A program made the position numbers and the translations under genes. From Earliella scabrosa (Eukaryota > Basidiomycota > Agaricomycetes > Polyporales > Polyporaceae), in contig JABYQQ010000016.1 of assembly GCA_022605405.1 (NCBI GenBank), positions 62,001-126,000 of the forward strand: a stretch of DNA of 64,000 nucleotides, read 5' to 3'. This document shows positions 23,098 to 34,796 of the stretch, piece after piece; positions within the stretch are counted from its first letter, which is position 1, and each line of letters begins with the position of its first letter. The notes under the pieces were generated by a model. That model had not been told where the DNA came from. It saw nothing but the letters and a program-made list of their open reading frames with translations, and did no database searches.

Positions 23098-25784
23098 TCA
23101 CCATCCCGAGTAATGATACTCGTCTGCCCAACTGCGATTCCGCGCCATCGCACGGCGCCTTCGTTCTTCCGTGTCGTCCCCGTTCTGCGCCTGCTGCTGC
23201 TGCTGCTGCTGACCCTGCCCGTGGGGTTGCTGCTGCGCCATGGCCGGTCCATCCCCGTTCATTGCCGTAAGCGGCCTCAGCCCGTTCCCCAACACACCGA
23301 CCCGCCGCCCCGTCATATTGATCCGGCTCACCTGTCGTTCCCACAGCAAGTTGCGCCTCAAACTCTCCGACAGCTCCGTCTGCAGCATCTGCCGACGCGT
23401 CGTCCGGGGAGTCATCGGCGGTGCAGGCGCCGGGAGGTTGTACGGGTGATTCAGCGGGATCGGCGCAGTATTGACGGTCGGGAGATGAGGGCGGGCCTCC
23501 TGCATCGTCGTCTGCTTCACCTGAGCCGGCTGCTGTTGCGACAGCAGACTACGATCAGAGTGTCGGCGACGGTTAGGATCTGCGAGAGCAGCAAGCTTCT
23601 GCTGAGCAAGACTCCTTGACACCTGGATCGTGTCGTCCGGGTTCTCCTCGTCGCTCTCCGTATCCTCCATCTCCTGTTCTTGCGGCCGGCCCTTGGGCCG
23701 GTACCCGCCCTGCCGAGCATTATCCGCAGGCAGCACCGGGGCCTGCGCCGTGACCTGCGCCGCGAGGGGCACAGCGGCCGAGCTCTTGCTCATCTGCAGC
23801 ATCGTCCCCGCTCCCTGTCGTCCCCATTGCGTCATGTCCTGCGTCGAGCGGCTCGCGCGGTACGGGTGATTCGGCGGGAAGATGCTCGGGTCCGGGTTCA
23901 GCAGCTGCGACAGCAACCCGGACCTCGTGCGGTTCAGGTTCGAGTACGACCGCTTCGGCACCTTCGCGAACATATCGCGTTGCCTCTGCGCCTCCTCCGC
24001 TGCTTGCCGTAGCCGGGCCTCCTCAGCCTCAGCCTTCCGGTTCTTGGGCCGGTCCTCCGCGCTGTCCTCCGACGCCCATTCCGAGTCGTCATCGGTATCC
24101 GTCGTCTCATACTCCGATGATGTGCTGATGACAATTCCGCGCCGCTGCTGCGAAGGGCCTGCACCGTTGGCCTTCGCCGCCGCATTCGCCTGCGTGCTCG
24201 TCTGCTTCGCAGGCGCGGGCGCAGGAGCAGGGCTCGACGGACGCGTCCGGCTCGACTCGCCCTTCTTCTCCTTATCCTTGTCCGGAGCCTTGCTCGACTT
24301 GCCGGACCGTGAGCCATTCGACGAGACCGAGCCGATGTTGAACGTCGTCTTCTTCGCGTCTGCAACGACCACCTTCTTCTGTGACGTCTGCCGCAACCCG
24401 TGCGAATGCAGCCTCTGTAGCGCGGGGCGTGTCGGCGCATGCCGTTCCTTGCTCTTCCGCGCCTGTACGCGAGAGCGCTTCGCGCCCCCGCCCCCGCCAG
24501 TTGCGCTAGTCACTCCCGTCGCCTCGGACTTCATGTGGCTCGACGTGCCGCTGCTCGGACTGTGCTCGTCCTGCTCCTGATCCTGATCCTGATCCTGGTC
24601 CTGCTGCTCCTCGTTCATCTCCGAGCGGGACTCGGCGTTTGAGGGGGCGCGCTCGGGGGAAGGAGAGCCGCCATCCTGGAGGAAGAATCTCCGGTCGGAT
24701 GCCTTGAGGGTGTCATCGTTGTACGGCTTCGACTTCGATGATGCTGGCTGAATGCCGTCATGCGAAGCCGCTTTCGATTGTGTCGATGCAGGCGCGGTCG
24801 GCTGTTTGACCTGGGGCGGCGATACTGCCTTAGCGGGTGACGGAGGCTTGGTGCTTACACTAGAAGCGGCGGCGATGGATGCCGAGAGCAACGAGCGCGC
24901 AGGGGGCGGCGGCAAGAGGTGTAGTGATGGCTGAGCGGCCATCGTCGGGGGATGAGAGTTGCTGGGGGTGGCTGGGGGTGTTGGATGTGGGGTCGGATTG
25001 ACGACCACGACGCGGGGAAATGACGGACCGCCAGGCTGTGGGGGTGTGGCGGGGAGTTGCACTGTTGGTAGCGTTGCGACGACTGGTCGAGGCTGGGCGA
25101 TACGAGGTACGGTGGGCGACCGTGCGGCCTTCTCCTTCTCACTGTTGACATCGACCTTGCAGGGTAGAATGTCCAGTATCATTTTGCCGACGCCGACGGA
25201 ACTGTTGGACTTGCGACGTTCCATTGGAGCGCTCGCGGTGCTGAGCCGGCGCCCCGCAGTCATGACAGTAGTCGCGGAGTGCTGTGCGTGCCACGAATGT
25301 GCAGCCGCGATATCGGTGGACGGCGTAAGAGAAGGATGGGGCAGGGGGACTAACCACATGGTTTAGTCAGCGAGTTCGACCGCTAAGTCCGCGAGGAAAA
25401 ATCGGGAGGGAGGATGGGACGATACACACCTTGTGGGGTTACAAGACCGTCTTCCGATACGGGGGTGATAGGGGACGGACTCCGCTTCTCTGAGAAGGAG
25501 GGAGAAAGCGATCCGGGGGAAGAGGAGGGCGTGGTTTGGGCAGAGGCCATCTCGCGATACCACAGGCGCCAAGAGATATTCTCGAGACGTCGGCCGTCCT
25601 TGAGAGATTCCTTGCACTTTGTGAACACTGGATGGGACAAAGAAAGAACTTAGCGAGACGGGATGTATGCGCGGAATAAAGGGTACGCACGGGCCCACAA
25701 AGTGCAGAGCGCGTCCTCGCCTTCGAGGTCCTTGACCACATCCGCGGCGACGGACAAGATTGGAGATGGGAAGTGTGAGATCAT
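23098..25784 (-). CDS. AreA-GATA-like / DUF3295 protein (MKS1-like)
   Basis: A likely regulatory protein of about 847 residues. Exons are 25784-25691, 25627-25430 and 25349-23098, all joining in phase. Spliced exons 1-2 give LWALFTKCKESLKDGRRLEN followed by ISWRLWYRE, the hallmark of the fungal AreA GATA-like N-terminal domain (PF08550). The C-terminus carries a DUF3295-type segment (RQMLQTELSESLRRNLLWER) and ends WADEYHYSGW. The long middle is Ser/Pro/Gln-rich and disordered, with a DQ repeat and a poly-Gln run. Proteins with this pairing are grouped with the yeast MKS1-type negative regulators of nitrogen and Ras-cAMP signalling. That functional link is family knowledge and not shown here. 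No GATA zinc finger is visible. Confidence 0.8.
23191..23211 (+). repeat. (CTG)7 trinucleotide run coding poly-Gln
   Basis: Seven uninterrupted CTG units on the plus strand read as a seven-Gln run on the coding (minus) strand, near the C-terminus of the MKS1-like protein. Such runs are length-variable between strains. Confidence 0.85.
24570..24607 (+). repeat. GATCCT hexamer repeat coding Asp-Gln
   Basis: A short tandem array of GATCCT-like units gives a DQDQDQDQEQ run in the same minus-strand protein. Confidence 0.7.
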
Positions 25785-28700
25785 GGTATCGTGCAGCGCC
25801 AGGATGGAAAGCAGTAGTGTTACAGATGAAAACGAGTGCGAGACGAGACAGAAAGCAACGGGGCGTGAGATACAGATGAGGGAGCCGCCAGATGAACGGT
25901 CGAGAGAGGACGTGCAGGGTCGCCTAGAATGGGTACGGCCGGGGCGCAGCGCGAGGCAGGCGGCGGCGGAGAGAGGCGGGTGGTTATGCCGCGCTGTCGG
26001 GAGTCCTTGTCCAGCGACGGGGAGTGAGATGCGGGGGAGTGGGGGACGGGGCGGAGGGAGGGGAGGGGAGATGGCGGAGGAGGAGGACGGTGATGAAGAA
26101 GGGGAGAGAGGGCAGCCCTCGCACATTCGCTCGACTGAGCAGAGGCGCCGACGCAGGCGACGGACCGGGCCCCCGCGGCCACGGCAGGCGTGCATCTCTT
26201 GCCATATGCAGGTATCGCCCACACCCGATCCGTTTATCCGGAGGCGGACCCGGCTGGGCCCGACGCCCTCGCCTCTCCTCACGCCCGTCACATGTCCGTC
26301 CTCGTTCCCTTTAGCTCTTGCCAGCCCTTTCGCACATCCCCACCCATGACCAGCCCGAAAACATAGCTCGCAGTGCCCGAAACATCACCACGTCCGCCAC
26401 GTCTTGTCCCCCTTGCCCGACATAAGCACACCGGCCAATCCAAGCTGTCGCCTTGTTACGCAAACAAACCGCCACGCACGCCATTCATATGTCTCGCCTT
26501 CGCATACGCTCCGACTCTGCAGTGTGATGATGGGTCTCCGCCTCTCCCGAGACTCCTTTCCATCCACATCCACCGCTTCACCCGTTCCGGTTCGCCCTCC
26601 GGGCCCACGATAATTTGTCATACATGCATGTGTCACCGACTCTCCTCAGCGTCCCACCTTGCCCCCGATCTCCCCAATCATCAACGTTCTGCACCTTCGA
26701 TCCCCGCAACTTCCAACCCCCTACGTCTTCTCCGGCCAGGCTGAACGTTGGAACTCTGGCAGAACGCATCGGCTGGCGCGCAAACACTCCACTCCAACTC
26801 AGAGTCAGACTCATTCCGACCGCACACGCGTGCCCTCGCCAAGCGCGCAACGCAGGCACACCCCGCTGGCCAATCGCCGTGCGCGATCGACCGTCCACTT
26901 GCTGCGAGCGGAAGCAATTCGTTCCTTGTTATTTCCTGACCGCCGGAGCACGTATGTACGTTACTCCCGGCGTGCGCAGCTCGTCTCTGCCCGCTCTTGA
27001 GCTTGTCTTGTCCTACGCAAACGAGCTGGGGCGGGACGACCGCCCCTGTGTCCAGCCGTCCACATGCTCGCTGCTTTCTTGCGCACGCGTCCGTGGACCG
27101 TCGCATCGATTAGCCCCCATCCGCGGGTTGCTAATTAGGCACTGACGCGGAGATCGACGCGTCGCATATAGCACTACAGGCGCGTGCGATGGCCCCGGAT
27201 TGGCATCTCTGCACCCATCGCGGGCTCAGCCACATTTCGTCCTGCTTTGTGCACCTCTCGCTCCGCGGGGTGGGGTTTTGTCATGAGGTTTCACGCTCGC
27301 GTTCATGCGCTCACCTCACCACACGTATCAATGTCATGTTAGGATCATGTTCCGCCTCCCGCTCCAACCTTCCAATCCATCTTGTCTCCAACCTCCACTG
27401 ATAGCAAGACCTGCTGCCAGCGTCAGGGGAGTGTTTATCTCGCGCGGCCGAGGTACCCGTCGCGTCCGGACAGCCTCTGTTTCTCAAGATGCATGCTTGC
27501 AATATGCTCGTCATCGATTCACCAGGGTGGCCTCTCGCGCGTCATGCATTGCCTGGTCCATGATGCATGGGCGCGATGCCGCGTCCGCGACCGTCTCCAC
27601 AGCGCGGAGCGAGCATGTGCGCGCGGCGCACCGACGCTTCGAGATCCCCTTCAGCCCATGCTTGTCAGTGTCGGAGAGCGGTCGAGCATATGTACGAACG
27701 CCAGAATGGAGGCTCCTTTGTGTAAAGGCGCTCTTCTCACGACGCGAGAGTCTGTGATACTCTGGTGATATGAGGTGATCCGCGTCCAGGAGATGCTGAT
27801 GATCGTCGTCCGGATCCTGAGCTACCCTGAGTCTGTCGCCCGAGCTCGAGGTCGTAAGTAAAGCACCCACGGGCCACGGAAGATTTCTGCACGTGCACGA
27901 CTGGTACTTACCATGTGCGCAGCCGATGCCACACCTGAGGCACGAACTCGGAGTGCTAGTACTGTCAGCATCGTTATCTTCTGCTTTCTTTCTCTCCATC
28001 TTGAACGTTGCATGTGGACATCGATGTCCGCGATCCTGGCCGTTGCAACCTCTACTTACACCCGCGAACACGATCGCACGCGAGCAATTCTGGAAGCAAT
28101 GGAGTGGTCGTGATTGCGAGCCTGCAGCTCTAAATCAACCCAATCTCAATCTCACGCGCCCGCATAATATAACAACGGATCTTGTCCAGGACATCAGTCT
28201 TCAATGTCAGTATGCACCGCCAATCGCATGATGGGCACATGGCGAGCTTCCAATGTTCCATCACGACGTGCGACTCAGATGTTCAAGCAAGAGAGTCGAC
28301 TTTCCCCCTCCTCCTTCCTCGTCTCATATGTGTTCACAGCTGCAGCCCGACTCGGAGTTCGCCACAACCTATCGACATCGATATGTAAGTAGGTAAATAT
28401 CTGTCCGTTATCTATCGCGGCCTCCACCTAGTATAGCTACCCACGCTCGCATCTTCCTCTGACACTGAACAGGCACAGGACGAGCAAGACACCGATCATT
28501 CCCTTCCACGACCCCGAGCCAGCCGACACCGCCAACAGGCTCCGCGAATCGCTGATGCGACGGACGGCGCGCCCGGCGGGGCGCTCGCATCGACATCGGT
28601 ACGGTACGGCGCGTGGTGGCGAGCCATCATCGCAGCATGGTCACAGGACGCCTGCCAAGTTCGCACAGCGTTCACGAGGCCTGGGGAGACGTCACGCGCG

Positions 28701-29026
28701 CCGTGCGGACGACGGGCAACAGCAACTTGCAAGTTGAAGACAGAGAGATGAGTGCAAGCGAGAGAAGGTGCGCAGCCGAGCGTTGGACGTTGTGGGTCCA
28801 TGATCTGTCGTTTTCCAGACTTTCCATACGCTAGCACTAGTAGCACTGGGACTTACCCCGTTCTCGTTATTCTGCAGACTCAGAGGCCGGCGTTCAGAAG
28901 TTCCTGAGCCTTCACAAGGGTGAAGAGCTGAGGACGCCTCGCTCCCCCCGTGGGCACGCGCGCGCGCATCATTCGGCACCACCACGTCTCTTTGTCAGTC
29001 TGACAATCGACGTCGTGCGCACAAAA
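25785..29026. other. Long stretch without a supported gene
   Basis: About 3.2 kb with many overlapping short frames on both strands and no recognisable domain or consistent splice chain. Near 26000-26110 the plus strand is GA-rich, probably the promoter and 5' UTR of the MKS1-like gene. A minus-strand frame at 28071-27511 (186 codons) is the best open frame but is biased toward Arg/Ser and lacks support. A long non-coding RNA or a fast-evolving gene cannot be excluded. Confidence 0.45.
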
Positions 29027-29402
29027 TGAGGATGTTGCGCTTGTCCACCATGCTCGTTTCGCCCCTGCATGCGACGGATCGGTCGTACTTCATCACCGGT
29101 TCCTGCAACGTGTACAGCCAGACCATGATCCAACAGCAGCTGTACCGCCTGTCGCCCCTGCTTTGTGCCGGGATAGCGCCTGAGTACTAGTTCTCAGGAA
29201 GTGTCTGAATCGCTGAAGACACAGCGCGCGGGGCGGGGACCACGCGACGCAAGCCTGGCAGCCGCCAGACGCACAAACTTGAGCTGAACCACAGAAGAGC
29301 TCTCGAGTCTCGGGCCCCCCAGCCAACGCCTCCTATATATCTCTAGCCTGAACCCTCTCGCAGCGCGAGGCAAGTTCGCGGCCGGGCCCGTACAGTCGGG
29401 AA
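29027..29402 (+). repeat. Tandem duplication, copy A
   Basis: The first of two direct copies of a roughly 375-bp block. Conserved landmarks, in the same order as in copy B, are GTTTCGCCCCTGCAT, TTCCTGCAACGTGTACA, AGCCGCCAGACGCAC, CCAACGCCTCCTATATAT and GCGGCCGGGCCCGTACAGTC. The copies differ by scattered substitutions and small indels, so the duplication is not recent. Confidence 0.75.
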
Positions 29403-29418
29403 CGCAGCTGGACGCGGA

Positions 29419-29793
29419 GTGAGGATGACATCCTTATCCATGTGCGTGCAGTGTTCCATTCCCATGCGCGTTTCGCCCCTGCATACGACAGATTCGGTTG
29501 GTACTTACTTCATCACCAGTTCCTGCAACGTGTACAAGGGCGGCCGTACGGCGTTTCGTCTTTGCTTCGGGGGTCTGCTCAATGTCTGCGCGGATGGGCC
29601 GGGATGGCGCCTGACTACTGGTTTTCAAGAAGGGTCACCGAAGCCACAGAGCCAGCCGCCAGACGCACGAACGTCAGTTGAACCACAGAACAGCTCTCGG
29701 GCCCTCCAGCCAACGCCTCCTATATATCTCGATCCCACCTAAACCCTCTCGCAGCACGAGGCAAGTCCGCGGCCGGGCCCGTACAGTCCAGAA
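29419..29793 (+). repeat. Tandem duplication, copy B
   Basis: The second direct copy, starting about 16 bp after copy A. It keeps the same landmarks, including TATATAT at 29721-29727 in the same position as in copy A (about 29334). Small insertions (for example GGTACTTACTTC against CGTACTTC) break any shared reading frame, which argues that the unit is not protein-coding. Confidence 0.75.
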
Positions 29794-29805
29794 AGCAGGT
29801 GGACG

Positions 29806-30108
29806 TTGCAGCGCTGGACCTGCGACACGATCGACGCTGCACCGCTTGCACACAACGGCGCGTCGGCGCCACAACGCCCGACCGTGCCTCCGGCGGTTTC
29901 GCCTTTTCCGGACCACCCCACCCCTCTGCAAGATCGCGACGGTCGAGACTCGTCAATCGAGCTCGTCTGCGGCGGCAAGACCACATGGGGAAAAGTCGGA
30001 CTACCGGGCGGGCCGCCGCACCAGGCGCACGATGTCCATGAGGCGGGAGCGGGCGGGCCCGCACCCGTTCGTATGCAACAAACGGCGACAACAGTGCCAG
30101 ACCTGTAA
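29806..30108 (+). CDS. Possible small protein downstream of the duplicated TATA
   Basis: A 100-codon open frame begins about 80 bp after the TATATAT of copy B. It is Pro/Ala/Asp-rich, has no signal peptide, membrane segment or known motif, and overlaps frames of similar length on both strands. The only support is its position after a TATA-like box. It may equally be chance in GC-rich DNA. Confidence 0.2.
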   Translation: MQRWTCDTIDAAPLAHNGASAPQRPTVPPAVSPFPDHPTPLQDRDGRDSSIELVCGGKTTWGKVGLPGGPPHQAHDVHEAGAGGPAPVRMQQTATTVPDL

Positions 30109-32520
30109 GCGGCCCGCCCTCCCGACAGAACGGTAGCTTTCGTCCTATGCCTGCGGGTCGGCGAACAGCGAGGCTCTACGAAACGTCAGCAGAGACAAGA
30201 AGACCATTAGCCTCTTTGGGTCCGAAAGCAAACGTGCATTGCGTCCGCGGTGCTGCATGGTGCGTCAAGCACGTTCTCGTATGACAGGGAGTGCCCGATG
30301 CCGCAGTCGGCCCGAGAGGGATCCTTGCCGCAAGTACGTACAAAGACAAGGAAGCCCGATACATAGCCCGACCTCGGGGGCGGCCGACGGCAGTACGGTG
30401 CGCGCGCATTGAAACGTCCAAGCGGTCCGGTAACTTGCGATTCGCGACCGCCTCTCGTCATTACTCTGCAACCACGCTTGCGTATGCCCACGCATCCTAC
30501 AACGTGCGCGTTTCTGCTACATACTACATAGCTTCACTCAGCTGATCCCCACACATTGCCTACTCACTGACCTTCCTCTACGAACGATTATCCCAGTCTT
30601 CGATGGCTCAGTATGACGACTCTACGGCTTCCCCGCACAGACGTTCCAATGGAAGGCCAGGACACCGCAAGCTCGTAACTCCGGATACGTACCGACATGT
30701 CGATCGGTCGCCGCACTCTGCACGTAGTCTCCATTGTCCCGGGCTCCTCGACGCGTTTGACATGGCCACCACCATACTCAGCTTCCTGCGCAGAAGCGCG
30801 ATGATCCAGGGCCATCCTCGTCCCACTCCGGAACACGCTCAGCAAGCTGCACGCCGCAGAGTGACAGCTAACGTTAGCGGACTCACCGGCGCAGCTGCAG
30901 ACTATGAGCTGGAGCAGCACCGACATGGTCTGGTACGCACACCTCCGCATTCTCTCAGAGCTGGTTCCCCGAGATCCCCGCCAGCACTGTAACCATCTCG
31001 ACCACTGTGGCATGCTCCACGGTGGTGGCCAAGCACCAAGTCCCCGTCCTTACGTCCCAGCAGCTCCCACGAGCGAGTGGTTCGCGTCCCTTGGACCAGC
31101 GATACGTACATAGTATACTCCGCGTCCGTGCAACACGCCCGTCCTGCTCGGGTCCCTGCACGCGTCCCGCTCTTCTTGTCGAGCAGGTTACCATCTCGCC
31201 CCGGTGCGAGGCACGTATAACGGCACTACCCGCTGCCACGCGCGTCGCGCGACGCGGGGATCACCCTGGCGAGAGCGCCACCCAGTGCTTGTTCGACGTA
31301 CCTCGGACGGGGCGCGGGGACCTGTAACCCCTTCATGTGTACGTACCCCCTTCGTGCCTGACGACAGCGGACTACCCGTATTCACATATGTACTTATCCC
31401 AGTGAACGGTGTGCCGAGCCTCCAGGCTCCTTCGTACCTGATATGACGGCATCCTCGTCGTCCGACCCGCCACTAGACGCAAGCGAGCTCAGCAGCGTCC
31501 AGTCCAACGCGAATACGGCGCGTGCGTGCGAAACAGCACACCGTCGCGAGCTTGTTCAGCACCAGTTTGTATTACCTCTTCTTCTAGCGCGAAGAACAGA
31601 GAGCACTATGTACATTTACGAGCCTCCCGACGCTCCCCTCCCTCTGTACCGCCCTGAGTTGTACCGCCGTGAGAAGCCGACGCGGTGAGGGACCGTTCAG
31701 GACTTGTGGGCCTTCGTAGACGCGCCTCCCCAAGTCCAAGTCCGAATCCGCGTTCCAGGCAGTGGCGGGAGGAGAACATGTCGAGCCCGCGCCGCTATCG
31801 CAGCCGTATGATTCCAGCGACAGCTGGGGACGTCGGCGTATCTGTCTTGCAATATACGCCCAACGTGATGGAGCGTTGCACCACGGCGGAGCGCGGCGGA
31901 ACGTGGCGGGGATGATGATTATCGAGGTGGGGGTGGAGGTGGAGGTGAGTGGGAGACCGTGGGAGCACGACATGTCGATCCCATGGAGCGTGCAGGTCGT
32001 CGGCAGTTTAAGCTCTAGGCTTGAGGTTTTTGGTTTCGACGCTCCAGTTTGAGCTTTTGTGTTGCGCAGCCCGGATCGCGCCGTTCCGACGATGTACGTG
32101 GGAGGGTTTCGAGGGAGTGTCGGTGGGCCCATCGAAGATTCGCCGCGCCGGGAAGTAGGGCGGGGGCCGCGGCGTCGTGCTAACGCAGGGAACGGGAGAA
32201 AGAGAGGGCGCGCGGGCGGGAAATGGGAGAGAGGGAGAGAGGGAGAATGTGCGAGAGGGGTGGATAATACGCGGGGGAAGGGCGCTACTACAGCAGACAC
32301 TATCGATACAATATACAGTATAAAATACACACGCCGCCCGCACGCAGAGGGACGGCAGGCCCGGGGGTCGAGGCAGAGGAAGCACGAACGAGACATTCCG
32401 AATCCGTCTAGCGGGTGGCCGGTCGAGTCTGGAGAGGAAGTGGATCAAGGGAGTGGAAGTAGGAGGGGGAGGTGGAGTGGGAAGGGGAATGGGAGGGAGG
32501 GGAAGGGAACAGTCGACCAG
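30109..32520. other. Intergenic, no supported gene
   Basis: About 2.4 kb with only short overlapping frames. An 81-codon plus-strand frame at 31443-31688 (ending PLPLYRPELYRREKPTR) is slightly better than background, but I do not call it. At 32160-32270 the plus strand is purine-rich (GAGAGAGGGA units), probably in the 3' flank of the zinc-finger gene that ends at 32521. Confidence 0.4.
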
Positions 32521-34549
32521 TCACAGCGGGTCGACGAGCGCAGACCGTTCGGCCTCCGGTGCGGGTGCGGGCGCGGGCGTTGGGGAGGGTGCGGATGCGG
32601 GTGCGGACGTGAGGCTCGGCAGCGCCTCGCGCGGGCGCACGTCCGCGTTGGTGCACGTCCCCTTCTCGAGGTGGTACTTCAATCCATTCGGGTTCAGGTA
32701 CGACTGCATGCGTGCGTGAGAGCTCGTCAGTACTTCATAGTGTCGGCTGTTCGAACGCGCAGGGGAGCTCACCTTCGTGCACCCTGGGTGCTGTGGATGG
32801 GGGAAAAGCGGCGTCAGCATACAACTCCCGAACCATAACATGCAAACAAGACGTCAGAGGAGCAGACCGCGGGGTAAGGATTACGTCCCGAAGCGGCACT
32901 TATTGCTGCACCAGCGCGCCAGCCAAGGATCCACCCTACCTCGCGATTGGCGGAAACACACGGTTAGCGTGGATCCCCGCAGGCGCGAAGGTGCGCTAGA
33001 ACGACCAGCACTGCACCCGGCCTCTATCTCGCGCGCGCGCACATACATTCGTATCATGGATTTGCCCCTACTGCACGCTAACCCCACGGGGACCGCGCGA
33101 CCGCGCACGGCGCACGGCGAACGGAGGTGAGGGTGCAGTGGGGGGCGAATCACATCACAGCGCGTCTCGCGCGCGTCTTGCAAGGACCTATCAGCACTCG
33201 CTCACCCTAGGCTGGCAGGACGCTCGTCGGAGGTAATGTCCACTCGCGCGTCTCGTGCGCTGAACACCGGTGAATTGACCGGGGTGGAGCGCGGAGATGC
33301 CGCGGCCCAACAGGGACAGGGACAGGGACAGAACAGGCAGGGCCCTCTAGAAGACCGAGCCCAAGGCGAACTCTAACACGAGAACATCCTCAGCGCGGCG
33401 CGCCCTCCGAGCCGCCCCATGTCGCCAGAGGGAACCCGCGGGATGCGAGGCGCAGCAAACGCGCGGGTCCCACCTCACAGACCACAGACCGCACACGGCA
33501 GAACGCAGAACGCGAAGACGCAGGGAACGAACCCCGCACGCGCTCGCACGGCGGGGCCACACCACGACAGATCCTCCAGGCAGAAGAACGCAAGGAAACG
33601 AAACCGGCAGGACACTCACCGGACACTTGAACTGCTTCTCGCGGCCGTCCTTCTTCCTGTCCCTATGCACGCGCTCGCGCTCGGGAGTTCGCGCGATGGC
33701 GATGGGCCGGGTGCGCGCGATAGGGACGGGGTCGATGCGCGCGGCCGAACAGAACCTGGCTGTCCGATGTGGTCCTGCTCCCTGTCCGGAGGCGGAGCGT
33801 GCGCGGGAGCCCGCGCGTGTGGGCGAGAGGGGCGTGTCCACCAGGACATCCCTGTCCACCTCCGCCTCCGCGTCGTCGTCCGCGTCGTCATCGCACGCGT
33901 CGGGTGTGTACGCGCGGGGCTTTTGGAAGGTGAAGAGCGCGGGGGGCAGACAGAGAGGCTCGCCGAGGGTGGGAGAAGGGAAGCACGACGGCACGGTGGA
34001 CGATGCGGCGGACACGGGCGAGTACGTCAGGTCGGGGACGGGCGGATGGTGGGAGACGTCGAGGTCGGGAAGCGCACGGGGAGCGCCTTGAGAAGGGATG
34101 GGGTGGGAGACGGGCTGGAGGGGAGGGTCCGGCTGGGGGTAGCTGAGGATGTAGGAGGTGTACGGGCCGGAGGGCCGGGGGTGGGCGTAGACGGGGCTCG
34201 AGTAGAGGGGGCGGGCGTCGTAGGGGAGGGGGAGGACGTGCTCTTCTTCGAAGTGCTCGAGGAGACGGTGGAGGTCTGGTAAGCGCTGGCCACAGCAGGA
34301 GAAGTTGGAGCACTGCGCGGGAAGTTGGTCAGACGACATGTACGAGAGATACTGGGATGGGACCATACGAAGGTCTGATCGAGGGGGGCAGCGTCGATGT
34401 ACGAGTCGAAGGAGGAGTCGGTGGAAGTGGGGGAGCTGGGTTGGACGTCGGAGAAGGGAGTGGGCATGCAGCTAGACGGTGGCGGGTGAGCGCGGGGACG
34501 GAGCGAGGAGGAGATCTGGGACGTACTCGAGCGCGTCGAAGGAGAACAT
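32521..34549 (-). CDS. SFP1-like split C2H2 zinc-finger protein
   Basis: A predicted nuclear transcription factor of about 339 residues in five exons: 34549-34527, 34471-34369, 34312-33620, 32790-32773 and 32703-32521. All join in frame. Near residue 43 is a finger-like CSNFSCCGQRLPDLHRLLEH, the form seen in fungal SFP1-type proteins, ending H-x4-H. The second finger, near residues 270-300, is assembled from three exons: FKCP, HPGCTK and SYLNPNGLKYH, ending H-x5-C. Between them is a Pro/Ser-rich region. SFP1-type factors govern ribosome-biogenesis and growth genes in yeast; that role is only transferred here. The intron before HPGCTK is about 830 nt, far longer than others in the window. Confidence 0.78.
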
Positions 34550-34796
34550 GCGGGGCGGTCTGAGGGAAGGAAGGAGAGGACGGGATGAGGACGGTGGGAT
34601 ATAGCGGTCTGGCGACTGCTTTGTCAGGCGGAAGGGAGAGAAGAAGGAGGCCGGGAGAGGGAGCTCGAGGCGGAGGAATGACCGAGACGGATCGTCGGAG
34701 TATACTTGACTTGGACGGAGGGCGGTGACGGGTTATAAGTCTTGGGAGAAAGCGGACGAGAGTGGCGACGAGGAGCGATCATGTGTATGCGCCCGC

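Noticed and set aside
24570..24607. Short tandem array as a possible CRISPR
   Set aside because: It is a coding hexamer repeat in a fungal gene; there are no spacers.
26615..27145. 176-codon plus-strand frame
   Set aside because: No domain, skewed composition, and competing frames of similar length on both strands.
33419..34282. 287-codon plus-strand frame
   Set aside because: It is antisense to the SFP1-like gene; Gly/Arg/Val-biased with no motif.
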